From Diphasiastrum complanatum (taxonomy: Eukaryota; Streptophyta; Lycopodiopsida; Lycopodiales; Lycopodiaceae), in assembly GCA_029204225.1 (NCBI GenBank), contig CM055097.1, positions 51,124,195-51,188,194 of the forward strand: 64,000 bases of DNA. The letters are read 5' to 3'. Below the pieces are notes generated by a model. That model was not told the origin of the DNA. It worked only from the letters and a program-made list of their open reading frames with translations, and made no database searches. Below are positions 44,193 to 57,400 of the stretch, piece after piece (positions within the stretch are counted from its first letter, which is position 1; each line of letters starts with the position of its first letter). The position numbers and the translations under genes are program-made.

Positions 44193-46432
44193 TGTTGAAG
44201 CTCCACCTCTACAATGACTTGCTCCCTCATAAAATGTTGCAATATCATTTCAATGAGCAATGAAGAATCACATAGAATGTAAATGAGATGATTCCACCAT
44301 GCTTCCAACTTTGAACTCTCTAAAAAAATATAGCAAACAGACAATAAATGTGAGTGATCAACATTTTCTTGGATGTCTCCTTCTTCTTTGTCCTTTGTTA
44401 CCATGTATCCACCATGACACTCCATGAACGAGTCTCCATCTCCATCTTGCCATAAGATACCATCATACCTTGATGACTTGAGCATGAATGCTTTACTCAC
44501 CTCATTATATCTAAAAAAAATACCTCTTATTAAAGAAGAATCCTCCTTGGTCCTATCATCAAGAGTAATGTTGACATAGCATGTGTATCCAAAGGTTAGA
44601 AAGTTGACACTCAGCCTCCTCTTGAATAGCATCTCAAAAGGTGTCCTTCCATCCAAAATAGCACTCGGCCACCTATTGCACAAGAAATTGGCACACAACG
44701 AAGCTTGATCACAAAATGGTTTGTCAAGATTAGCACTTAACCTCATATCTTCAGCACTTTCACATAAAGTCCTTCCTTTCAGCCACTCCATTTTGTCGTG
44801 GGGTCCTTGAGGTTGTATACTCTCTCTTGATCCTATGCTCATCACAAAAGGCCTTGAACTTGGTAGATATGTACTCATCACCATTGTCACTCCTTAAGCA
44901 CTTGATCCTTGTGGAAAATTGGTTCTCCCTTGCATTCTTGAACTTGATAAAGACATCATACACTTCATCCTTGCTCTTTAGTAGATAGATCCAACAAAAT
45001 CTACTAAAATCATCAATGAATGCTACATACATCTTAGCTCCACTATTGCTAATTGTAGTGAATCCATAAATATCTGAATGTACAAGTTGAAAAGGCTTTG
45101 TAGATCTAGATAGAGATCTAGTATAAGGTAGTCTATGTGACTTAGACAAATCACAAGACTCGCAAACATGTTTGATGCCACTTAAGGAACTTGGAAGACC
45201 TATCACAATCTTCTTCCTAGCCATTACCTCAACGACTTATCCTTCCTTTTGATCATACAAACATCTCCATCAAACTCCACCTTGAGGCCTTTACTTAGCA
45301 TTTGACTCACACTAAGCAAATTCTTGGTAATAGATGAAATAAACAAGACATCCTCCAAATGAACATTCCTATTTGTAGAGAGAGAAATATGAATTGTGCC
45401 AATTCCTATGATTTCACACTCACCATCATTGGCCATCTAGATCACCCTCTTGTCATCTACATGTGCCACAAAGAAGTGAAGTACTCTTTGTGAATGGTCA
45501 TGTGTGAACTTGCTCCACTATCAATCCACCAAGGATCTAGATATCCATCATTAACAAGAATACATGAAGATATCACAAAATCATCATCATTTGCATCTTG
45601 AACATCCAAACCATCCTCATCAAGAGTAAGATTACCTTGCTTTTCTCCTTGATCTCTCTTCTTCTTGTAGAACTCACTTGCAAAGTGTTCTTTGATGCCA
45701 CAATAGAAGCACTTGAACTTTGATCTATCCTTCTTTTTGCCACATGAAGAAGCATCCACTTGATCTTGCCCTTCAGACCACTTATTTTTGGTTCTGCCCT
45801 TGAATTTGCCCTTTGTGAACATAGCATCCTCTTGAAGTGTCAATGTAAATCCACCTCTTGCTTGAAGCCTATATTCTTCATTGATCAAGATCTCTTGAAG
45901 ATCCATCAAACTTGGCAAAGTCTTTTGAATAGCAATACTTTGAACAATGTTAGCATGAGCATCCAACAAGCCATTAAGAATCACTTGAATAAACTTTCTT
46001 TCCTTAATGCTTTCATCAATGCAAGCCAACTCATCATTCAATGATTTCATCCTCAAAACAAAAGTACTTGGGCTCTTCATTCTTTTGCAAACAAGAAAAG
46101 ATTTGCCTTCTTAGAGTCAACACTCTAGAAGAAGACTTGGATTCATAGAGCTTCTTCAATGAATCCCAAGCTTCCAAAGATGATGTGCACTTACCAACTC
46201 TCTTGAGAAGCTCATTGGTAACATTCATCTAAATCATGTGTAAAGCCTTCTTGGCCCTCTTGTCATACCTCACTTGATCTTGTTGTGTTGCTGGTCTCTC
46301 CTCCAAACCTACAACAATATCCAAAACATCATTCATCTCAAGAAGTCATTCCATCCTCACTTTCCACAATGAATAGTTGCTTGAGGTAAGCCTATCATTG
46401 GCTTCCAACATGACTCCAATTGAGGTTGCCAT
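44193..46432 (-). pseudogene. Copia gag-protease-integrase without RT
   Basis: Gag starts at ATG 46432 (MATSIGVMLEANDRL, then NYSLWKVRME and a stop). Further landmarks: EAWDSLKKLYESK; zinc knuckle CFYCGIKEHFASEF, where the last Cys has become Phe; protease WIDSGASSHMT (about 45520); LLSVSQMLSKG; CESCDLSKSHRLPY; integrase HSDIYGF, DDFSRFCWIY, DNGDEY and PRQNGVAERK; then FGYTCYVNI. After about 44330 the frame continues in unfamiliar sequence (LESSKLEAWW) to a stop at 44193, just before the purine tract. There is no RT or RNase H. Confidence 0.85.
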
Positions 46433-47150
46433 GTAGCAATGACCTGATTTTCGTTTTCAACCTGTTTCAATGCACAAGGCACTCCTTTGGACAACAACAA
46501 ATGCTTTAAAAAAAAATCACTAGGATTTGAAACTATCTCAACAATTCTCTTCTAGCACTTATACCAAGCAAATCAACACATAGAATCATGGAATCTTGAT
46601 CAACCTATGATCTATCCTCAATCTAATAACTTTTGACACATCCTAAGATTGAAACACACTCAAATGAAGTCCAACAACCTCACTATCTTGAGATCCAATC
46701 AAAATTAGGGTTTTGTCAAAATCACAAAAGATTGACTATTCCAAATCTACAAATGCTAAAATTTTGATTATGCAATCTAATAGCCACCACGAAGGGTAGT
46801 TCAATGATCCAAAAATTGGCCAAATCTAGTATGTGAAATTAAAAATTGGAATTGATCAAGTTTGAAAACCTATACAGGGTTTTGATCTACAAAAGATCCA
46901 ATCTACAAAAGCAGAAAACTCGATTTTGGTGTAGAATCCCCTCTTAGACTACCATGCTCTAGTCTTGATATCTTCACCAAATCATTGATAGATCTGATTT
47001 TCTCCTTCATAACCTGAAACACAAGCTCTGATACCATGTGAAGGATTTCAGATCATTAAGATCCAATCCACTTAAAAGATCTTTGGTTAGAAAGAGAAAT
47101 ACACTACCAATCTCACCAATGTAGAAAAATCAGCATCTACACACAAAATC

Positions 47151-48123
47151 GATGATGATTGATCGTGAAAGAAACGCAAAACAATACAATTCAGATCCTA
47201 GATCTGATAGCCTTTTGGCTATGTCAGATTATGACAAGGTACGCTCTGATACCATTGATGATGATCGATCGCGAAAGAAACGTGAAACAATACAATTCGA
47301 ATGGATTTCATATATGATTGTTGGTCATTGCTAGCTGCTGTATCATTCCTACAGTCCTCCAAAATGTAGACAGACACTGCTGATCTACTTTTTGATTAAC
47401 ATAGCATTCAACGAAATTCAAACCAAGGTGTGGAATTAAATGAACAAGTGAATCAGACACACGAATAGTAAAAGACTGATTTACATTCAAGATCAGACAA
47501 GATAAGAGTGATATGTGTGCAATGTCTACAAAATCATCTATTGATTTTTTTGATTCTTCAAGCATTGCATGTAGATCCACGCAATGCATTGGTGTGAGAG
47601 AAATACAGTTCTCATATCTCACTTACTAGCGGACTTGTGGATCTACAAATCCTATGCAAAATTGTCTCGCACATAGATCGACTCATATTCTATATTTTTG
47701 TCTTCTTGCTTACTAGCGTTAGACTTCGTATATCATGCATCAACCAGAAGGTATATAGTCACATCGTGTAACTTCTAGATTAGAGTGATTAAACATATAC
47801 AACTAATCACAAATTACAAGAGTGGCAGATTAGCCACGACCTAGAGTATATCTGCTAATGTCATGATATCAGATCATATATCTGTACTTCTTGGTACTTG
47901 CATGATCTTGTTGGTCCTTTTTGGAGTGTGAGGGCAGAAAAGGTGTCGCGACGATTTTTGTGTCACTTCGAGTCATTTCACTTTCGAGTCGTCTGACTTT
48001 CTCCTACTGTATCACGAAAAATTCTTTTTCGCAAATTTTTTGCATTCATGTCTTTTGGTCAAGTTGTTCGTGAACATTTTCACTTCGTGTCATTTGACTT
48101 TTGCATTCGCAAACATTTTCGTC
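47151..48123 (-). repeat. LTR-like block shared by tandem Copia remnants
   Basis: A minus-strand primer-site sequence (TGGTATCAGAGCGTACC, plus coordinates about 47238-47254) abuts TGATGATGATCGATCGCG at 47256, the tip of an LTR running right to about 48123 (…ATTTTCGTCA). A diverged 45-bp copy of the tip (GATGATGATTGATCGTGAAAG) lies 106 bp to the left at 47151. To the right begins the RNase H end of another minus-strand Copia, so one LTR appears to serve as 5' LTR of a lost left element and 3' LTR of the right one. Confidence 0.45.
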
Positions 48124-48176
48124 AGAGTGAGGGCTGAAAGCTAGCAAAGCTTTGGTAATAGAAATGTTTTGTTTCT

Positions 48177-49700
48177 TCAGCTCTCAAAGCATGATAGCTT
48201 GACGACTCCAAGACTACTCCTTTGTCTCTCAAAAAGTCCTTTATCTAGAGCCTTTGTGAAGATGTCAGCAACCATGTCTTTCATTCCAATGAAGGTGGTT
48301 TGCAGCATCTTTCTCTCACTTAGATCTCTGATCAAAGTGGTACTTGATCGCGATGTGTTTTGTTCTTGAGTGGAACACATGATCTTTCGTCAGATGTATT
48401 GCAGATGTGTTATCCATCTGCAAAACCAGAGGCTCATTTCTTGTTTCACCCAATTCGTCCAAGAACTACTTGAGCCAGATTATTTCATAGGCCATCTTCG
48501 TTGATGCAACATACTCTGCTTCACAGGATGATTGAGCCACGATGGTCTTGTTGACCCAAAGAATTTCCACTCTTGACACGATGGTGCATCCTCCTGAGAG
48601 AAGGTTTAAGAGTAGTCAATACCATATCTTTGAGAAAATCCCTTCGCTATTAGTCTTGTATTATATCTCAAGAAATTCCCATATGGTCCATACTTGAGCT
48701 TGAAAACCCATTTGCATTTGATAGTGTTGCGCTTATGTGGTAATGGCTACAACATCCATACTTGGCTCTTCCTCATGGATGTTATCTCTTTGTTCATGGC
48801 TTGGATCAATTTGTCCTTCTCTGGACATTCAATCGCCTCCTCGAAAGTTTGTAGTTTGCCACTGAATCCACAGAACTCTTATGATGTAGAAGCAGAGCTG
48901 CCTAACATGTATCTTGCTGGCGTTCTTCATGGTCTTGTCACACTTGATCTACAGACAGGAGTACCTTCAGGTGATATAGATTACCTTTTTTTCAGCCTTG
49001 AGTGATCAGGGTACTGGTACTGGCATCAACTACATTGCATGCTTTATAAAAAAACCACACGCATCCCTACATAAGCTATTCTTGCCACAGAAAGCAAGTC
49101 TTGCTACAGTGTAGGCACAAACAGAACGTCTTCGAGTTGTCTGTCCCTACCATTGGTGTTGAGCCCCCACTGTGAACCAATACCGTCCACTTGATGTTTA
49201 GATCCATCTCCAAGAACAATGAATCTTGAAGGACCTACACTTCTGAAATCAGACATAATTCATTTTGATGTCACAAAGTGTGAGGTGGCTCTTGAATCTA
49301 GGATCACCTCATGTGTGTCAGACGTTGACATTGCACATAGATCTACACAAATATAGGTGGCCGAACAATTTTTGTTTGATCTCTCTTCGCCCATTTTTGA
49401 GCTCTTAGGCTTGTCGACATAGGATGAATTGTTGCTGTCCTCTTGTCTGTTCTGTGCTTATTTGTTTCTTGGGTTCAGGTGACAATTCATGGTTGGATGA
49501 CCCTTCTTGTGGCAGTGGATACACTCAATCTTTGGATTGAGCCAACATGTATCAACTGTGTGCCCATCTCTTTTGCATCTCATGCAAGTCTTCTTTTCTC
49601 CACCTTGCTGTTTTGACATTCCTTTGCTCTTCTAGTTACCTTTGCTGGTCCCCTATGCTTGCTGATCACGATCCTCTTAGGCATTAGAGGAGTTCTCAAT
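48177..49700 (-). pseudogene. Decayed Copia, minus strand, with internal deletions
   Basis: Right to left on the minus strand: tandem CCHC knuckles (CMRCKRDGHTVDTCW and CIHCHKKGHPTMNC, about 49590-49500); protease/GAG-pre-integrase scraps (LEDVLFVPTL); RT N-terminus KCKWVFKLKYGPYGNF with ARLIAKGF-like TRLIAKGFSQ; then a jump to RNase H IVAQSSCEAEYVAS and KDMVADIFTKALDKGLFE. The integrase and the RT centre with its catalytic DD are gone. Unlike the other Copias here it has two zinc knuckles, so it belongs to a different lineage. Confidence 0.75.
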
Positions 49701-50020
49701 ATCAAAAAGACCCTTTGTAATGATACTTTTATTTTTTTTCTTTAGTTTCCACCGTCACCAGGCCCAATCAAAATGCACAGATTTGAAATCTACATAACGT
49801 AGTTCAAATTAACTAAAAAATAAAAAAGCAATATAGAAAACTTTGAAATTTGTGTCTGGGCAGCATGGACGTATCCCATTGGTTTCTTCTTCCTGCCCGA
49901 CACGTGCTAATCTACCCGACGTCAATACCTCAAGTTAAATCTACTTGACTATGCTGGTTAGTATAATGAAATTTTCTAACTATACTAGTTACAGTTATAG
50001 AAATATAGTATGTACAGTTA
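49701..50020. other. No recognisable gene
   Basis: AT-rich spacer with a T-run (49728-49740). It ends at the sharp left border of the second composite block; the last bases (GTATGTACAGTTA) are not repeated at its right border. Confidence 0.5.
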
Positions 50021-50097
50021 CATAAGTGCCTATCTTTTGGATTCTAGTGATAGATTGAACTCTTCAAATTATTTGATTTGGAAGTTAAGAATAGAAC

Positions 50098-50760
50098 TGT
50101 AACATGTACTTAGAATTCCTTGCCCAATGTATGGTAAATTGTAATTATTAAATTGTAAATGGCTAAGTCACCTGCTTATGGAGACAATTGTAAATTGCAA
50201 TGTAAATATCTGTTATAGTGACTAAATCCGAGATGGCCAAGGGGGTACTGGGTCTCATAAGAGTCTGCTGGACTGACCTCCTAAAACGTAAAAATGGTTG
50301 ACTAGTCAATATGACATGTGTCATATGCTCACTGGGACACTTGGTCCAATGCATGAGTGACATTTGTCAGACAGTCAATGGATGGGTCAACAAGACATGT
50401 GTCATATGCTCATTGGAACACTTGGTCCAATGTATGAGTGATACGTGTCAGACTGTCCACCTACTAGCTTGCCTATGTGTCAGGGTACTTCCAAGTGGCA
50501 AGTTTCGATTGTGCATGGAGTTTGCCAGTGTCGACGTTAGGATGTGTCAGGGTTAACGGGTGCTTGAGGGGATATAGTGTCAGCCTGGTCAGGCATACCT
50601 GGTTGTGGTATTCCTATGTAGATATGGTTGGGAGGAGACTTGCAGTAGAGCTCTCATGTTTGCTTGTTGATCTATGTACATTTGCTTGAGATTAATAAAG
50701 TGACAGATTTGCTGGGTGATTCTGTGTATTTACGTAGGGTTTGCGAGCTTGTGTGCAACA
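50098..50760 (+). repeat. Gypsy 5' LTR (copy B)
   Basis: Differs from copy A at 50304 (A for G) by eye; followed by the Met-tRNA primer site at 50761. Confidence 0.9.
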
Positions 50761-51322
50761 TTTGGTATCAGAGCAGTTGCTTTCAAGACTTGTGTGGGAT
50801 TTGGCATCTTCAGTTAGGGTTTGGAGCATTCTTGGAGAGCCAACGTCCTACAGCAGGTGATCTGTTGGCAGATTTGGAGCCCATAAGATAGTATATTGAA
50901 GTCCTATGGTGGATTGCTAATCTTTTGGAAGCCTTTGAGCATTTTCTACTACGCGGCTTGATTATTCTCTTCGCTTTTGTGAAAATCCAGCCCACATAGG
51001 ATTTGTAAATTTGTTTGTAACTTCTTCAATACTCAATATTTTTCATATCTGTCAGTTGCAATAAGCTTCTTGTGGTAGGTCACTGGTAGGATAGGGCTTT
51101 TTGCCTTCTGATTCGGTGATCATCCATAGTTTTTTGCCAATTGTCAATTTGAAACTCTAGTTTGTTGGTTTTTGGAGAAGAAGAGTCTATGTGTAGTTAG
51201 AACTTGGCTGTAGGAGATTTATTCTATCCAGTTCTTCTAGGAATTCAAGGCAACCTATTTGTGTAGTGATTTGAGATGTTGAGAGCCTGGTTTTCTTTGT
51301 CTCTACTACCTATTTTTTTGCT

Positions 51323-51930
51323 ATGGCTTTTGCAAGCAACACCAGTCAAGATTCACAGAGATTAGATGTTGTATGTTCCAAGGTGGATACTATCGAAGCT
51401 ACTCTTAAGCTAATTTTGGAGCAACTCAAAGGTAAAGGGGTTAGTGTTCCTGAGAGAGTCAGTGGTTCAACTATGAAAGCATAAAGGACATTGTCAACAG
51501 GCCATGAAGCTGAGTTGGGGTTTCGAAAGAGGAAAGCTACGTACTATCAAAGATTTAAAACCTCCAAAGTTCACTGGAGCAGTATCTATGAGAACTATTG
51601 ATGTTGTTAAGAATTGGTTGTAAAAGTGGAGAAAGCATTCCAGATGTGTGGCATAGACGATGACAGTGAGATGATTGCTGAAGCCACATATCGTTTTCAA
51701 GAGTCAGCACAAAGGTGGTGGAGGAAGGTGGAAAATGATGACCTAGTTCCAACCACATGAGAGGCATTCCGACAAATGTTTGCGCAAAACTGGGTGCCTA
51801 TGGATGAAGACAATAGAGCCATGCAACAATGGTCTTATTTGAAGCAGGGTAACTTGAGTGTGCATGATTATGCTGACAAGTATCGAGAGGCTTTGTTACG
51901 CATTCCCATTAGAGAAGTTACAAACATCAA
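51323..51930 (+). pseudogene. Gypsy gag, broken (copy B)
   Basis: Same stops and shift as copy A. The capsid core has one coding difference at 51692 (Arg where copy A has Cys, in the EATYRFQES stretch). It ends at the left ATCAA (51926-51930). Confidence 0.8.
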
Positions 51931-52229
51931 AAGGGCCGTCTAAAAAATGCCACGTAGGACAAAAAAAAAATGCCGGATTTTAAAACTCCGATGGACTTTC
52001 AGGTCCAGTTTAGCTTAACCTTACTAGCAATGTGTAGTTAACATGACACGATTATGACGCATGCAACTGCGACTTCAAGAACCTATGACGCTCATTAACT
52101 AACTTTTTCAAATTTGAAAATGAGATTGTGTCTTTAACTAGCGAGAGATTAAACACAGAATCTCAAGTACACCATGGATGAGGAATAGTGTCTATTTTCT
52201 TTTTGGTCTGTCAGCTGATGTTTGCGGAG

Positions 52230-53981
52230 ATGTCTCAGTTTCATCTACACATTGTTCTCCCTGCCGAGAATGCTCCGATAGCTAAAAGAGGAGTAGTGAA
52301 AGAATACACAGTTTCTCCACTTGATATGATCGCTCACCGAATCAACCAGAGAAAGAATTACGATGTGGATTGACGAAAGTTTGTATCCATTGGATCCAAG
52401 TTCGATGCAAGTTCCACAATTCCAATCCATCACACAATAATAAAGTTTTTGTGTGACGGAGAAAATGGTTTACTGAGTTATTGTGAAAGATTGACGACTT
52501 ATGGTGTTGCAAACTCTGTTAAAAAAATACAGAGTTTAGAATGTATGTTAAATGGTTTGCTTGCTGACTATAGAGAAAAAGAGACCGCATTATCACAAAC
52601 AAAAAAAGATAATGCACATTTACATGATATTATATTAAATTTGAATGCAAGTAATGATCAATTCGGACAAGTTGTTCAGACATTACGTATATCAAATGAC
52701 CAGTTAAAAGAAAAAACTCACATACTAGATAAGAAATAAAAAAGAAACAAGCGAAAAAGAATTTTGAAGGACATTGATGAGCTTTCGTTAATGGAGGCCA
52801 ATGGAGAAAAAGGATTCAAGCATTCAAGTAAGGATTTGATTTGAATCAGTTTTATTTTAGTTTTGTGAAGTAGCATGACATTTATTATGTGTCCTATTTG
52901 GGTTTCTTGATTTTCATAATCATTTGCAGATCAGCATTGGTTGCAAATGAGCATCTGAAGGACAATGACCTGATCGAAAAATCACCGAGTTCGGTATTGA
53001 CAACCAAGTCCACAAAGTCTTTATTGGACAATAATCGATATTCTCGAATCAAGTTCAAGGTCACTGAGGCTTTGATGAACGAGGTCAGTAAGGTAATCGA
53101 CCGAACGTTAATTCAAGGAGCATGTGATTTCTCAAGTATTAGCAGGGAGGCATATGCGAGTATATTTAAAACTATTAAAGAGGCTTTGGACAATTGCACG
53201 TAAAAAAATTTCCCATTCCTCGCCCTTTTCAGATAAGATTGGAGAGAGATGTATTGAATAAGGGTATGGAAAACTTCATTGGAATCCCTTTTCACATCAA
53301 TGAGATTTACAATTCAAAGTTTGGCAATTTGTCATATAATTCTACCAATAACTTATTTGTGGATTTGAATCATTTATTGAGATTTATAATAAAATTCTAT
53401 AATATTACAAGTGTTAGTATGCGCAAACTTATTCTGGTGGTCAAGCTAGATGAATCGAAAGTTATAAAAGGACAAAAGTTGGAAAGAGTAAGTATTATTC
53501 TCATGAATGGAGCATTGAGCAATGCAACAAACTCAAGGGATCTCAACTTTAGTGTGCAATCAGAAAACAACATATGGTGGCTAGCATGTTTTCAGGTAAA
53601 AAACGGCTATTATGCATGTGCAATTTCTTTTAGTAATTGTTTTGAATATATAAAAACTTGTGATTCCATATGTTGAACAGGTTATCAAGGAGGATCACGA
53701 TGTTCTTTCCTGGATTTTTAGTAGAACAAATTATCCAGATATCATAAAGGATCATATGAATGGCATTTAGCTGGAGACTTGAAGTCATTGAAATGTATGT
53801 TCAATGTATCTCATGGAGCAAATTTGAAACATCCATGTCTATATTGTATGAAATCATCAAATGACATTTCAAGGAACACAAGATTTTCAAGAGATATTGA
53901 AGATCCCAACTGGAAACCAGTTTTACCAATTCTTTTACAAAATGTGCAAATTTGGTCTCCTGGACTCAATATGCGAAACTG
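52230..53981 (+). pseudogene. Transposase-like gene, truncated (copy B)
   Basis: Carries the same TGA, TAA, frameshift and 45-bp deletion as copy A. One visible change is 53720 (A for C), which turns the FRRTNY stretch of copy A into FSRTNY, the residue also found in the longer relative (FSRTSY). Copy B is therefore ancestral at that site. Confidence 0.55.
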
Positions 53982-54029
53982 ATTTCGAAAAACGACACTC
54001 ATATATATAGTCTAATCTAGAGCATCTGA

Positions 54030-54360
54030 ACCGTACACATGTTTAGGTAAGTAAAAATGTCACACGTGGAAACGACGACCAAATCATTAGCATGACACAT
54101 GTACAAATCGGATCCTGACACGTGTTCTTGCACGTGCATGCCAACTGTACGATCGTACGAGCCAGTCGTCTCGTTACACGTGTGTGGCCCAGATTAGGAT
54201 ATGTGTCCTCGCACGTGCATGCCAGTCGTATGATCGATGATACCGTTGATGTCCTTACACGTGGCAGGTCCATGTGATGACGCATGTGGCCACACGTGCG
54301 GGGATGTAAGTGTCACATTCACACGTGTGAGAATGATGGGACGTTTTGCAGGTATAAAAG
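54030..54360 (+). promoter_or_regulatory. CACGTG-rich promoter-like region (copy B)
   Basis: Seven CACGTG boxes as in copy A, plus an eighth at 54323, where copy A has ACATGT (12723 region). TATA at 54353. The two TATCGS-N6-GCGC motifs follow at 54452 and 54531. Confidence 0.65.
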
Positions 54361-54604
54361 GATATTTTGGGCTCATATTTCTGTTTCGGATTTCTTGGTT
54401 CTCTAGAGCTCCTCAGAATTTAGCGTTCACTTGCCAACCTCGCTATCCACATATCGCCACCACGCGCCCAGAGAGTTTGATACCAGTAAAGCTTCCCTCT
54501 CCGTGCGTCGTAGCAATACACCATCTCGCATATCGCCATCACGCGCCTCCCTTGTCTGATATGCTCTGTTCTCTTTGATTGGCGCGCCATGACGAGCGGT
54601 TGAA

Positions 54605-55048
54605 ATGGCCCGTACCAAGCAGACAACATGTCTTACCACATTTGCCCCGCCTCCTCATCCTCATGTACAAAGGGCAGTGGTCACTGGTAGGAGAGTAGGT
54701 CGGCCTAGAAGACCATGGTTAAGGGATATCAGAAGACTAGAGAGGACAATGAATTTTCTGATTCCCCACATTCCGTTCTACAGGTCTGTGAAATTAGTGA
54801 CAAGGTCACTCTCACATGATGTTCGCTGGAACATAATAGCCCTGGAAGCCCTCCATACTGCCTATGAGGACTTTCAAATTAAATTTTTTGAGGACTCTAC
54901 GCTTTGCACAGTGCACGCCAAGAGAGTTACCCTCATGCCTCAGGACATGCATCTTGTCATGAGGTTGAGGAGTACATACGATCAGGTCTTTAAGAATGGC
55001 TTCACCTATAGGCCACCACCTACAGAGAGAGGGCCTGTTCCTCAATGA
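54605..55048 (+). CDS. Histone H3-like protein, CENH3-like features (copy B)
   Basis: Identical to copy A except Ile27 to Thr in the tail (54684, C for T); the histone-fold residues are unchanged. It is followed in the same frame by the TGA at 55046 and the linker. An uninterrupted 147-codon frame in both copies, while the neighbouring transposase is riddled with breaks, is notable but could be chance given how alike the copies are. Confidence 0.85.
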   Translation: MARTKQTTCLTTFAPPPHPHVQRAVVTGRRVGRPRRPWLRDIRRLERTMNFLIPHIPFYRSVKLVTRSLSHDVRWNIIALEALHTAYEDFQIKFFEDSTLCTVHAKRVTLMPQDMHLVMRLRSTYDQVFKNGFTYRPPPTERGPVPQ

Positions 55049-56402
55049 AGCAGGAGAAAGCAGACCAAGCCCACCAGGCCTACCAGGCAAAGGGTCGTAG
55101 TCAGCGAATCACCATCCCCCCCTCATATCTCTCGTCCTTTGGTTGGACCATCACACCAGTCTGCAATGCGTCCTTCTCCTCCCGCCACCCCTAACTATTC
55201 AAGTAGTTCCTCTTCCATTCCCTTCGTTCCCTCCCACAATAACGAGGATATGACCTCTACTGTAGATAAAATAATATCGGATCTAGATATAACTTTAATA
55301 GGTGATTTTTATAAGGATCTTTGTGTAAGATTTCATGTTGATCCGAAAGATTCATTTTTGGATTCAAAGAGGTATATAGTTTTTGATGAGTATGTTGCCA
55401 AAGAGATTGATAAGCTAGGAGGTCAATTTTCTTTTTGCCTAAGTTCAATTAATTATGTAAATCACATAAATAAAGACTTTTGTGATGCCTTGAAGGAGAA
55501 GACAACATATATATCAGATCCAGTTGTGGAGGCTGGTTTGATGTATTTTGTAAATAGATGTGAATGCGATGATACTAAGGACATTGGAGTTGTGCTGTCT
55601 TTTTTTGCACACAGCCTTCATAGTCCAACTAAGGCGGCAAAGTATCTTCTCCATACAAACTCGGAGACCAAAGTCTTTATTATTCCATACTGCCTAAAGT
55701 AGGTGATTACATAGAATATATTCAAGTCACATATTTTTAATAAATTTTGTAATGCATCTCTTGTTTGCAATAAGCATTGGAGTGTGCATATAATCTCCCT
55801 TAAAGAAGATTCAGATGGGATCATTAATCCCATCTGTTTAAAGATGAATTCCTTGAAGTCTACCCATGCCGAAATGGGAATGTTGCCATTTTTGCCAAGG
55901 CTGGATGGGGCCACTATAAATCACCACCGGAGATTGTTGATGCAGAAGTAACTATTTCTCATCTAGTATCTGATAGGTAATATGATTTGTTTTTTTCAGA
56001 GTGCACAACTAATTTATTATACGTTTTCTGATTGAAGTCAGCTCAGCAAGATGATGGTCATAGTTGTGGATGGTTCTCCATCCGCAATACACAGGACTTC
56101 TTAGAGTGGTACATCATGCAATCCGGGGTTCCAGATATATGAAAGGTAAATAGACTAGTGAATTTCCTAACTAAATTATTTTTGATTTGGTTTTTGATAA
56201 GTCAATTGACTCGGTTCTTTTGGATTTGTAGTATAAATGTTGAGCATTTACAATGAATGAGATGTATGAGTTTCATCAGTAGATGCTGGTGAGCTTATTA
56301 TCTCATGCAACACCCAGTCCAGCTGCGGAAACGGGAGGCCAATCAAGTCCACAACTGACACTAGTGCAGGGTGGAGATAATCCATATTACTTTGAGCTGT
56401 AA
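55049..56402 (+). pseudogene. Ulp1/C48-like protease domain (copy B)
   Basis: Same His (55775-55777), Asn in place of Asp (55847-55849) and Cys (56065-56067). Coding differences from copy A: Leu to Ser at about 55278 and Lys to Ile at about 55467, both in the region between linker and protease core. The stops are shared. Confidence 0.7.
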
Positions 56403-56912
56403 ATAATAGATTAAATAGAGATATACATTTTTGATGTAATGCCCTGTGAATAATTATGGGCATATAGAAAGATAGAGACAATGGAAAAAAAACATCTATT
56501 GTTACATATAGGACGCACATGTACATTCTCAGAAAATTAGAAATATATTGATAATTATGAGAGCTTTTACAAATCTTGTATCATGATTGCTCTATTATCT
56601 GAACAATTCCGTCCAAATCTTTGCATTTGATTTTCTCTTCATGTCTTTTACGTATTTGCACAAACATACATTAATCAAATTACAGTTAGTGATCTGAATA
56701 TTGACAAAAAGGATAATGAATACAAATTAATATACAAATTCATAGACTTCACATACCAATTTTCCATCCAATATAAAGCTGAAATATTCAGAGATATCTT
56801 GCTGTAAAAGTGTCAGTTCCGTTCTAATGTAGAATAAGGTCCAGTCCTGCACAACCTCAATATTAGTAAGTAGCTCTCCATTTCCCATGATATCAATGCA
56901 TATACGATCAGT

Positions 56913-57397
56913 GTGTCCAATGCCCTATTCGACACTGGGTCTTTTCTCATAATATGTTGAATTCAACTTTGGTACGGAAGTTAGGTGTGAATACTCAACC
57001 ATCCCGATACCAGTACACAGTGGAAATGGCTGATGGAAAGGGTATAGAGATTTGGGATAAGAGGGTTGTGGGCATTCCACTAACTATACAAAGTTACACA
57101 GAAGAGTTGGATTTTGAAATAACACGGCTTGCGCAGTTTGATGTGGTGTTGGGCATTTGTTGGCACACGATGCAGAAGCCACACATAGCCTGGGATACTC
57201 ATGTGTATGAGTTCCAGTTTGATGGTGTGATGCATTCCCTTAGTGGTGAGCGGAATGTGCCTCCTGGACCGCTTGTTTCAGCTACGCAATTGCGTAGGAT
57301 CCACTGTGAGTACATGTGTGTTTGCTTTCTACTTGATATGTCTACTAATACTAGTCATAGTAAGATGCAGTGTGTGCAAACTAGTACTATTGCCTAG
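56913..57397 (+). pseudogene. Gypsy protease and linker (copy B)
   Basis: NALFDTGS at 56919 and the same one-base slip; no difference from copy A was seen in the coding part. Confidence 0.85.
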
Positions 57398-57400
57398 TGC

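Larger units (their letters stand above)
43420..47149 (-). mobile_element. RT-less Copia, minus strand, 5' LTR truncated
   Basis: The 3' LTR is at 43420-44067, next to the purine tract (GAGGGAG read on the minus strand). Primer site TGGTATCAGAGC is read on the minus strand at about 47036-47024. Only ~113 bp of the 5' LTR (47037-47149) remain before unrelated sequence. The LTR tips match (TGTGAAGGATYTCAGATC on the plus strand). Gag, protease and integrase are present; RT and RNase H are absent. Confidence 0.85.
51931..56891 (+). mobile_element. Insert with transposase-like, H3-like and Ulp1-like ORFs (copy B)
   Basis: Bracketed by ATCAA at 51926-51930 and 56892-56896. All the inner structure of copy A is present with the same breaks, so the breaks predate the 12.5-kb duplication. 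Confidence 0.65.
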
